From the NCBI GenBank assembly GCA_002345205.1, contig DDVI01000127.1:1-33068 (forward strand): 33,068 nt of DNA, given 5' to 3'. This DNA comes from Bdellovibrionaceae bacterium UBA2316 (GTDB lineage: Bacteria > Bdellovibrionota > Bdellovibrionia > Bdellovibrionales > Bdellovibrionaceae). A model generated the notes under the pieces. That model had not been told where the DNA came from and did no database searches. It was given only the letters and a program-made list of their open reading frames with translations. Below, one piece after another: positions 1 to 6,742 of this stretch. The position numbers were made by a program, and so were the translations under genes. How positions within the stretch are numbered: position 1 is the first letter of the stretch; each line of letters starts with the position of its first letter.

Positions 1-141
1 ATTTTGATACGAAAAATCCCGGCCCTTACTGGGCCCCAAGACCCCATACAGTTGTCTAACAATTTTACACCTCCCCCATCTGCCAAACTCGTTATATTCG
101 ACGCCTTGTAAAGAAAAATTGGTCCTCAAATTGAACTTAAA

Positions 142-170
142 TTGAAATAGTGACTGGTGATGGTCTTAAT
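142..170 (+). promoter_or_regulatory. Candidate sigma70-type promoter for the first secreted-protein gene
   Basis: A TTGAAA box at 142-147 is followed by a 17-base spacer and CTTAAT at 165-170. This puts transcription start near 177, about 20 bases before the ATG and just upstream of a GAGGA ribosome binding site at 188-192. The -35 matches consensus at five of six positions and the -10 at four of six. Read by eye only. Confidence 0.4.
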
Positions 171-197
171 CGGAATCTATTTATTGCGAGGATTTAT

Positions 198-866
198 ATG
201 ATGAATTTGAAGTCTTTTGTTTTAGCGTCAGTGGTGTGCTCCTCTATATTCGCTCAATTTAAAATTGAAGAGTCAGTTAAAGGAAAGTTAGTGCTTAAAG
301 ACAGCGCAAATAAAGAATTCGAAATCAAAGACGATTCAAAACTGGAAATCTCAATTTCAACACCGAAGACATTAGATAAGCTCGTATTAAAAAAACAATA
401 TCAAGTTACTATTAAAAGCGAAAAGCAAGAAGCCGTCTTTGATGTCGAGCAAAAAGTTATCAACTCGAGCGGCAATAACTCATCTTCTTTAGGTCTCGCT
501 GGTGACATGAAAACAAATGGCCAAGATTTAGGAATTGCCTGCGTTACTGAAACATCAGTGAGAAATGAATCATCTTTGACTTTCCAGAAAGGGAATGTTG
601 CCTGTGTAAAAACTAAGGAGTGCAAATCCTATGTTTTAGGTGCCGACAAAAAATTTAAATTAGCAGACTCTAGTCTTTGCATCGGCAAAAAAGAAGTTGA
701 GATTTCTAAAGAAAACGCAGTTCTTGAAGAAAAAATCACATGCCGCTTATTTGACGATACAAATCTAGAAAAAGCTAAGGTTGGTGGCAAATTTTCATTC
801 ACTCGCCAATTGACAGACAACAAAGAAAAACATATTCGCGCGGCAGCAAGCAGCGAATGCAAGTAG
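198..866 (+). CDS. Secreted protein of unknown function with six cysteines
   Basis: I do not recognise this family. The reading frame is open from further upstream, but I start it at ATG 198 (a second ATG follows at 201) because GAGGA at 188-192 sits at the right distance and the N-terminus then becomes a signal peptide: MMNLKSFVLASVVCSSIFA, with likely cleavage after FA. The mature part is about 200 residues, rich in lysine, serine and glutamate, and holds six cysteines in its second half, an even number that would suit disulfides in the periplasm. There is no lipobox and no membrane segment after the signal. It probably acts in the periplasm or outside the cell. It converges with the RNA methyltransferase gene only four bases downstream, and no terminator is visible between them. 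Confidence 0.75.
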   Translation: MMNLKSFVLASVVCSSIFAQFKIEESVKGKLVLKDSANKEFEIKDDSKLEISISTPKTLDKLVLKKQYQVTIKSEKQEAVFDVEQKVINSSGNNSSSLGLAGDMKTNGQDLGIACVTETSVRNESSLTFQKGNVACVKTKECKSYVLGADKKFKLADSSLCIGKKEVEISKENAVLEEKITCRLFDDTNLEKAKVGGKFSFTRQLTDNKEKHIRAAASSECK

Positions 867-870
867 TTGC

Positions 871-1983
871 CTAACGTTTATAGGTTAAAATCGATAGCGT
901 AACTTTAAGACCACCATTAATGACAGTAAAATGAAGCGCACTCAGCGCGTCCCTGTCTTTAATAGGTTCAGGGTGAAACAGGGCCAGTAGTTGCGGTTTA
1001 AAAACTGCCTTTATCGTCACCATCATACTTTTCAACGTATCCGACTTAACTTGTTTACCGTATGGCAGGTTTGAAAACACCCAGACCCGCTGATCATGCG
1101 TTCCCTTATAGTCTTCATTTTTCTGATTATACAAAGACACTTTCGTTGTTTTAGCAAGCGACTCCAAATTAGATTTTAAAACTTCAAACGTTTCAGGATC
1201 ACTTTCAATTCCCACGAGTTCAACAAATGGCCATTTTGCAAAATTCTGCCTATCTGCTGGCAATGGTTTTAACTCTGAAAAAGCTTTCAATTTTTCGTAG
1301 GTAAAGTTTCGTTTTTGGTTAATTCCAAACTGCTGACTCTCTAGAAGCAAAGTCCCCGAGCCTGCGAAAGGATCAACTAAAACCGTCGGCTCTTTATAGG
1401 GCGAGTCCACTGTCATCATTTTCAAAAGTGCCCAATGCGCAATTGTTTCTCTCATAGCGCCAAATGAAACTTTTTTATCCATTGAACGTTTATACAGAGC
1501 GGGTCCTGACGTATCGATACTTAGCGAACATACGTCCTCATAGAAATCTACGAACAAAGTAAAGTCATCTTCTTCTGCTTCACTTGCTTTAGGAATCAAT
1601 TCGAAGTCGCCATACACACGCTGAAAAACTTCAAATATTTTTTTTTCTTGTCCTAGTTTAGATTTTTTAGAATTTACCTTTACGAAAATGCGCGATTTAT
1701 TTTTAAACCATTTAGATAATGAACGCTGCTTTAGTTTTTTTTCCAAATCACTGAAAAACACGCAGTGAAACTCATCCCACCGTATTAATAAACGAGTCGC
1801 TAAACGCGAAAAGTTATTAAAATACACCGATTCGTTATAATTGGATTCAAACTCTACTCCCCCTCTTTGGCTTGATCGAATCTTTAAACCATTCTCCCAA
1901 GAAAAAAGTGAATGAAAGTTTTTAATTTCAGACTCTAAGCCCTCTTCAAAACCGGGCGCAGTGATAGCGAAAAACTTAGGCAT
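871..1983 (-). CDS. THUMP-domain SAM-dependent RNA methyltransferase (RlmL / UPF0020-like)
   Basis: The layout is that of the RlmL/UPF0020 group: an N-terminal ferredoxin-like plus THUMP region (about residues 1-155), the linker motif DTSGPALYKRSMD (158-170) and ETIAHWALL, then a Rossmann methyltransferase domain. SAM motif I is VDPFAGSGTLLLE (203-215), and the catalytic motif IV appears as SNLPYG (304-309), equivalent to the N/D-PP-Y/F of N-methyltransferases. Members methylate guanine N2 in 23S rRNA (RlmL) or related RNA bases; the target here is not determined. The 370-residue length matches the single-domain form, lacking the RlmK half that E. coli RlmL carries. The start overlaps the end of the MFS gene by eight bases, so the two are probably co-translated. 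Family assignment is firm, substrate is not. Confidence 0.85.
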   Translation of the reverse strand: MPKFFAITAPGFEEGLESEIKNFHSLFSWENGLKIRSSQRGGVEFESNYNESVYFNNFSRLATRLLIRWDEFHCVFFSDLEKKLKQRSLSKWFKNKSRIFVKVNSKKSKLGQEKKIFEVFQRVYGDFELIPKASEAEEDDFTLFVDFYEDVCSLSIDTSGPALYKRSMDKKVSFGAMRETIAHWALLKMMTVDSPYKEPTVLVDPFAGSGTLLLESQQFGINQKRNFTYEKLKAFSELKPLPADRQNFAKWPFVELVGIESDPETFEVLKSNLESLAKTTKVSLYNQKNEDYKGTHDQRVWVFSNLPYGKQVKSDTLKSMMVTIKAVFKPQLLALFHPEPIKDRDALSALHFTVINGGLKVTLSILTYKR

Positions 1984-3112
1984 TCTTATTCTCCTGAATA
2001 AATAATAAAATGATAAAACTCAGTAGCAAACAAACTGGCCCAATCAACATCGCCGATCTAAGTCCAATCCAGTCTGCTAATTCTCCGACACCTAGATGCA
2101 TCAGCACAATACAAAATCCTTGGATCGTTAACGTCCAAGATACAATGGTCGTCGATTTATGGGGAAACAAATGCGAGATATAAGACATGCTCAACGGATA
2201 AAAAGGCGCAAGCCCCAAACCAGACAATACGAGTGCGAGCGGATTTACGTACAACCCAAGCAGAATCAGAACAAAGGCCGCCACTAAGGAATACATGAGT
2301 TGCTTTTTTATATTAAAATGGTGTGGCAAAAATGAAATCGTTACTCGTCCAACCAGCATAAAAACGAAAAATAAAGTTACGTACAAACTAGATTGCGACA
2401 AATCATATTCAAAATAGCGACGCATGTATAATGCCAGTCGCGTTCCCATCATAATTTCCGCTAACACATACAACGAAATAGCGAGAGAAATTTTAAGCTC
2501 AGACAAACCAGCTAGTTTATGGATCGACGATTCTTGAAACTGAGAAAAATGATTAATACGATCCACTTTCTTTTTGTTAAAAAAGAAACCAAATACGCTG
2601 AAACCTAAAGCAATCCAAGAAAAATAAAACAGAATTTGTTGCCAACGTTGGCTGGCCAGTCCCGCAACAAACAAGGGCGCTAACAAAGACGCAGTTCCAT
2701 ACATACTATGCAAGTAGGACAGCATGCGTGACCGATTTTTCGGACTGGTCCCGATGATCACCAAATTGTTTTGGGCCACGCCCAAAAATCCAACACTCAA
2801 CCCAAAAAACACGACACCACATAGAACAATTACGTAATTAGGAGCGAATCTTTGAATGGCGAAACTTACGAAAATACATAAAACACCTAAATATAAAAGA
2901 TTCAGCAACTGGGATACCGATTTCATTTTTCGAACAAAGTAACTGCCCACAAATGACATAAACGAGGATAAAGCAAAGTACCAAGCTGCTAACGAATCCG
3001 ACAGTGTAAAGCTTTGGATGATTTCAGGAAACAAAGGGCCTCGTATATTATCGCCAAATCCTAGAATAAATAAGCTGAAAAACGAAACCCACAATAAATA
3101 ATTCATGTACAT
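1976..3112 (-). CDS. Major facilitator superfamily transporter
   Basis: A polytopic inner-membrane protein of about 378 residues with roughly twelve hydrophobic segments in two halves, separated by a charged cytoplasmic loop (FNKKKVDRINHF). The first helix carries an MFS-like FxDNxRGPLFPEI signature, and basic loops follow helices 2 and 4 (FVRKMKS and SPKNRSR). The frame is open to an upstream ATG at 3169, but I prefer ATG 3112 (or 3106): this starts directly at the first membrane helix and limits the overlap with the divergent glycosyltransferase. The substrate cannot be read from the sequence. It is the first gene of a two-gene unit with the THUMP methyltransferase, an unexpected functional pairing. 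The two divergent starts lie only about 30 bases apart, so the promoters must overlap the opposing genes. Confidence 0.82.
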   Translation of the reverse strand: MYMNYLLWVSFFSLFILGFGDNIRGPLFPEIIQSFTLSDSLAAWYFALSSFMSFVGSYFVRKMKSVSQLLNLLYLGVLCIFVSFAIQRFAPNYVIVLCGVVFFGLSVGFLGVAQNNLVIIGTSPKNRSRMLSYLHSMYGTASLLAPLFVAGLASQRWQQILFYFSWIALGFSVFGFFFNKKKVDRINHFSQFQESSIHKLAGLSELKISLAISLYVLAEIMMGTRLALYMRRYFEYDLSQSSLYVTLFFVFMLVGRVTISFLPHHFNIKKQLMYSLVAAFVLILLGLYVNPLALVLSGLGLAPFYPLSMSYISHLFPHKSTTIVSWTLTIQGFCIVLMHLGVGELADWIGLRSAMLIGPVCLLLSFIILLFIQENKNA

Positions 3113-3140
3113 TTTCCAATATCTGAGTAAAGTAGATAAC

Positions 3141-4151
3141 ATGCAATCAAAAACTAAAGTGTTGCTCATCAGATTTTCCAGCTTTGGAGACGTGACTCAA
3201 GCCTTGAGCCTGCCGACTAAGCTAAAAGATCATTTCCAGGATTGCGAAATCCATTGGGTCACACGTGAGGATTATAAGTCTCTATTGGAAAGCCACCCGG
3301 CGATCAATCGAATTTGGTTACTTAATCGCAAAAAAGGGTTCACAGCGCTTCTAAAATTGGCATGGAACTTACGACACGAAAACTTTACCCATGTGTACGA
3401 TGCCCATAACAACCTTCGCTCATTTATTATTTACACCTTTACGACAGCTCTAAAGTTTAATCATAAAATCAGGCGACCGATTTATCGCTGGAAGCGGTTC
3501 TTATTATTTAAATTTAGAATTAACACGTTCCAAATGCCTTTTTCTGGGCAACGGGATTTAATAGAACCGCTCGAAGCATGGGGTATCAACAAAAACGTGC
3601 CAGCCGCTCCCCAGATTTTTTTAGAGCCGGCTTCGGAAACTAAGGCTTTAGAAAAACTGAGCTCACTTCAACAGCCTTTCTTCACATTGGCCCCGTCCGC
3701 TGCTTATTTCTTAAAACGTTGGCCAAAAGATTACTGGAAAGAACTAATTCAACTTTTGCCGCAATTTGATTTTGTTCTATTGGGTGGTCCCGAGGATCAA
3801 TTTTTAAAAGATATTCAAGCCGTGGCGCCCACCCGATGCCTAAATTTAGCGGGTGCACTTGATTACAAAACAAATGCCGCAATTATTAAAAAATCGAAAG
3901 CGCTGGTGAGTAATGACACCGGACTCATGCACATTGCTGAACAATTGGGTCACCCCTGCATTGCCCTACTAGGCCCAGCACCGTTTGGTTTTCCAAGTCG
4001 CCCTTCTACTTTAAAAATGGAACTTCCTTTATCCTGCCGCCCATGCAGCAAACATGGCCAAGGACCATGCGTGAATCCCATTCACCATCAGTGCTTGGTT
4101 GACATCAAACCATCGACTGTCGCACAAGAATTACTGAAATGGATTGGATAG
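3141..4151 (+). CDS. Glycosyltransferase family 9, lipopolysaccharide heptosyltransferase-like
   Basis: A GT9 (ADP-heptose:LPS heptosyltransferase) protein of 336 residues. The N-terminus reads KVLLIRFSSFGDV, the typical opening of the family's first Rossmann strand and loop. The second domain shows LAPSAAYFLKRWP (substrate-binding loop), VLLGGPEDQ, and SNDTGLMHIAEQLG followed by ALLGPAPFGFPS, the nucleotide-sugar site. I start at ATG 3141 rather than 3105, because the family motif begins right after it. The C-terminus carries a cysteine cluster (CRPCSKHGQGPCVN, then another Cys) that is also present in the other two GT9 proteins of this window. It overlaps waaA by 13 bases, so it should work with it on the LPS inner core. 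WaaF/WaaC/WaaQ identity is not resolvable here. Confidence 0.87.
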   Translation: MQSKTKVLLIRFSSFGDVTQALSLPTKLKDHFQDCEIHWVTREDYKSLLESHPAINRIWLLNRKKGFTALLKLAWNLRHENFTHVYDAHNNLRSFIIYTFTTALKFNHKIRRPIYRWKRFLLFKFRINTFQMPFSGQRDLIEPLEAWGINKNVPAAPQIFLEPASETKALEKLSSLQQPFFTLAPSAAYFLKRWPKDYWKELIQLLPQFDFVLLGGPEDQFLKDIQAVAPTRCLNLAGALDYKTNAAIIKKSKALVSNDTGLMHIAEQLGHPCIALLGPAPFGFPSRPSTLKMELPLSCRPCSKHGQGPCVNPIHHQCLVDIKPSTVAQELLKWIG

Positions 4152-5416
4152 TTTTTTCTTTTTACCGCTATTTGCTCTTACCTGGGATTTATGTCCTAGC
4201 GTGTTTGCTATCGCTATTAAAGCTAAAGAATAAACTATTTGAAAGTATTCAATTTAGGCTACGTAATGAATTTCACTACCGCCCAACATTCAATCCCGAT
4301 CGACGTTCGGTTGGCATTCATGCGGCCAGTGGTGAAATTGAATACGCCTACCCGTTGATTCGAAAGCTTAAAGAGTCTCATCCTGATTGCAATGTTGTGG
4401 TTACGTTGTCTTCAATGTCCGTCCTAAAAGCGGTAATGAACCAACCGATGGTGGATGCCGTTGGACCAGCCCCCATCGATTTAGCTTGGCTAGTAAATCG
4501 TTTTTTAAAGAAATATAACTTCAAAGTTTTTCTATTCGCACGCACCGATGTTTGGCCCGAGATGAGTCTGCAACTCAGGCAGCGACAGACGCCAAGCTAC
4601 CTTTTCTCTGCTACGTTTTCAGAATCAAGTGCAAACAAAGGCCAATGGCTGAATGCCTTAACCCGCTCAGCACTCAACAATTTGAATAAAATCATGGCGG
4701 TATCTGCAAGTGACAAAAAAAATCTAGAAGCCATTGGCGTAACGATTCCCATCGTTGTTTTGGGCGACACTCGCTACGACCAAGTCTTTTTCAAAAAATT
4801 GAATACAAAAAAAGATTTACCTAAAACACCAATCGATAAAAAAATATTTGTCGCTGGCTCAACATGGCCAGAAGATGAAGCGGTACTGCTACCAGCACTG
4901 GCCAATGCGGCGAACACATGGCGAGCCGTTATCGCGCCACACGAAGTAACCGAAGACACTCTGACTCGAATCGAACTTTATTTCTCGAAACAGAATATAA
5001 AGACAGCGCGATTTTCAAAAATAAAGAGCTTCGCCGACACTTGGAATATCTTGATCGTAGATCAGTACGGTTATTTATTCCATCTGTATGACTGGGCCGA
5101 TTTAGCCTTCGTCGGCGGATCATTCAAATCCAAAGTTCACTCGGTAATGGAACCATTAAGCTTTTTCAAACCCGTGTGCGTAGGCCCTTTCCACACCAAC
5201 AACCGCGAAGCCACAGAATTTGAAAAAATCCCGATGGGCTCGCATGCACATACCTGGGTTCAAACCATTCGTTCAACACCGGAACTAGAACAACTACTTC
5301 AATTTCATGCCCATCTTCCGTCCAACGAACACGATGCTCTAACAGCACAGCTCAAAGAGCTATTGCACACATACCAAAACGCCACCGACCGCACCCTAAA
5401 CCAAATCTCATTTTGA
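4139..5416 (+). CDS. waaA: 3-deoxy-D-manno-octulosonic acid (Kdo) transferase
   Basis: WaaA/KdtA adds Kdo from CMP-Kdo to lipid A precursor at the cytoplasmic face of the inner membrane. The protein has the usual length (425 residues), an N-terminal membrane anchor (about 8-28), the N-domain motif HAASGE (61-66) whose Glu should be the catalytic base, ARTDVWPEM (134-142, equivalent to the E-x-WP region), then the C-domain motifs GSTWPEDEAVLL, APHEV, FVGGSF and MEPLSFFKPVCVGP, all diagnostic of this family. An oddity: the usual S-x-G-E motif is S-G-E here, one residue shorter, while spacing from Glu to the following PLI is conserved. Translation is probably coupled to the GT9 gene, which ends inside its first codons (ATGGATTGGATAG). 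Together the pair builds the inner core. Confidence 0.93.
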   Translation: MDWIVFSFYRYLLLPGIYVLACLLSLLKLKNKLFESIQFRLRNEFHYRPTFNPDRRSVGIHAASGEIEYAYPLIRKLKESHPDCNVVVTLSSMSVLKAVMNQPMVDAVGPAPIDLAWLVNRFLKKYNFKVFLFARTDVWPEMSLQLRQRQTPSYLFSATFSESSANKGQWLNALTRSALNNLNKIMAVSASDKKNLEAIGVTIPIVVLGDTRYDQVFFKKLNTKKDLPKTPIDKKIFVAGSTWPEDEAVLLPALANAANTWRAVIAPHEVTEDTLTRIELYFSKQNIKTARFSKIKSFADTWNILIVDQYGYLFHLYDWADLAFVGGSFKSKVHSVMEPLSFFKPVCVGPFHTNNREATEFEKIPMGSHAHTWVQTIRSTPELEQLLQFHAHLPSNEHDALTAQLKELLHTYQNATDRTLNQISF

Positions 5417-5483
5417 GACGCCTTTAGGTGCAAGGGCTGTCGAAGTTTTTATAGGTGCGTCCGTAAAGTGTCATTTTTGTGGA

Positions 5484-5511
5484 TTGGTGGGGTTTTGAGG
5501 GGCTGTATAAC
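5484..5511 (+). promoter_or_regulatory. Candidate promoter for the barrel-lipoprotein operon
   Basis: TTGGTG at 5484-5489, a 16-base spacer, and TATAAC at 5506-5511. A start near 5518 would give a leader of only about 22 bases before the TTG start at 5540. The -10 is good, the -35 is weak. Confidence 0.3.
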
Positions 5512-5517
5512 TCTACA

Positions 5518-5537
5518 ACAGGTTTAAAAGGCCCTGT
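5518..5537 (+). other. Small hairpin presenting the ribosome binding site of the barrel gene
   Basis: ACAGG (5518-5522) can pair with CCTGT (5533-5537). The ten-base loop contains AAAAGG (5526-5531), which would be the Shine-Dalgarno sequence for the TTG at 5540. If the promoter at 5484-5511 is real, this hairpin is the very 5' end of the mRNA. A five-pair stem is short enough to occur by chance. Confidence 0.25.
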
Positions 5538-5539
5538 CT

Positions 5540-6742
5540 TTGCACATTTCTAAAGGCATGAGACGCTACGTGTTCTTTTTCTCTGTACTGCTGTTATTCT
5601 CTGTAAGTTGGGGTTTTGATTCTAAAAACAAAACTCGTAAAGAACCTTTGTCTAAAGTAAACACGCTCTCAACAAGCACGCCGTCTGGGCACCTAGGAAC
5701 ACCGGCTAATGAATCAAGCCTAAGATTGGGACTTCGCGCGACGAGCTACGAAAACCAATTCGCTAAAATGGACGTTTTACAATTAAAGCTAAACTACAAT
5801 TTAAAATACTTTGTTAATCAATCTATCTACTTAAAACTTAATCCTATCGCCCGTTTACACTCTGGCCATGTTCAGAGCGTGGATGGTGCAGAATCACTAG
5901 ATAATCGGCTGAGCATTCAACATGCTGCTGCCTACTACCAGTGGATGAAGGAAAGCTATGTCGCCGCAGGTATTTTCGATCAATACGACGTGTTCTCGAT
6001 GTTACTCGTTGATGACACAATGGCCTTTATGGGTGGCCAAGCGAAGCAAAGTGTTGCCAATGGACCTTGGACATTTGGCGTTCAGGGACAAACGGTAATT
6101 CCAAATTCTCGCTCGGCAATCACCGACCAAAATCAAAAAGAGTCAACGCCGATGTTAAATTCAGTTGGGCTGACTTCGAACTGGGAAATTAACGATAAAA
6201 ACGTAGTTCAGGCCAAAGCTAATTATTTCAAATTTTCGAATCTACCACTAAGCATCTCTACGGCCAGCGTAATTGCCGGCAATACGTCTGCAGATTCACG
6301 CGTATCCGATACAGAACGCGCATTTAAATATGAATATCAAGGGTTAGATGCCGACATATTTTTCAAACGCCGAGTTTATAAAGCGGCGTACCTATTAGGT
6401 AATGGCTCGTTCCTTGAAAACCAAGGCGCCCCGAAAGGTTTAAATCAAGCCTATCGCGTTGGCGGTGGTGCCGGCTACACAATTCTACCAAATCACGATA
6501 TCGAAATAGCAGGCTACACATACCGCATCGAATCCGATGCAACTGTAGGTGCGTATGCGAACACAGATTACTTTGCCACAAATCACATGGGTCATGAATT
6601 CATAGCCTCATGGAAAAATGTAAAACAAAACTATCGAGTCACGTTCTATTTCAGTGACGCCAAACTTGTTGTTGAAAATCCAGCTCAATCTGATGAAAAA
6701 ATGTACTTCTTACGCTTCGAGGTTTTGAATGTCTCTATCTAA
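5540..6742 (+). CDS. Outer-membrane beta-barrel-like protein, operon partner of the large lipoprotein
   Basis: Not assigned to a named family. A signal peptide is clear (MRRYVFFFSVLLLFSVSWG). The rest alternates polar and aromatic or aliphatic residues in segments of about ten (for example LRLGLRATSYE, LQLKLNYNLKYF, SIYLKLNPIARL, YRVTFYFSDAKLVV, KMYFLRFEVL), the pattern of antiparallel transmembrane beta-strands. No soluble enzyme motif is seen. The 400-residue size fits a porin-like barrel of roughly 14-18 strands. The start is uncertain: TTG 5540 has AAAAGG eight bases upstream, while ATG 5558 has a purine tract too close to it. The end overlaps the start of the next gene by 14 bases, so the two proteins are almost certainly made together. 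The pair may form an outer-membrane complex, which is inference. Confidence 0.75.
   Translation: MHISKGMRRYVFFFSVLLLFSVSWGFDSKNKTRKEPLSKVNTLSTSTPSGHLGTPANESSLRLGLRATSYENQFAKMDVLQLKLNYNLKYFVNQSIYLKLNPIARLHSGHVQSVDGAESLDNRLSIQHAAAYYQWMKESYVAAGIFDQYDVFSMLLVDDTMAFMGGQAKQSVANGPWTFGVQGQTVIPNSRSAITDQNQKESTPMLNSVGLTSNWEINDKNVVQAKANYFKFSNLPLSISTASVIAGNTSADSRVSDTERAFKYEYQGLDADIFFKRRVYKAAYLLGNGSFLENQGAPKGLNQAYRVGGGAGYTILPNHDIEIAGYTYRIESDATVGAYANTDYFATNHMGHEFIASWKNVKQNYRVTFYFSDAKLVVENPAQSDEKMYFLRFEVLNVSI

Noticed and set aside
21..35. GGCCC-TTACT-GGGCC hairpin with a TTTTT run on the minus strand as a terminator
   Set aside because: The stem is only five pairs, no minus-strand gene ends just to its right, and in the plus direction no T-run follows. 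It may belong to a gene outside the window.
401..862. Minus-strand frames of 74 and 77 residues inside the first secreted-protein gene
   Set aside because: They are antisense to a gene with a clear signal peptide and ribosome binding site, and their products have no recognisable features.
5426..5458. Direct repeat TAGGTGC (5426 and 5452) and GACGC/GCGTC pair after waaA as a terminator
   Set aside because: Too short and with a large loop; no T-run after a stable stem.
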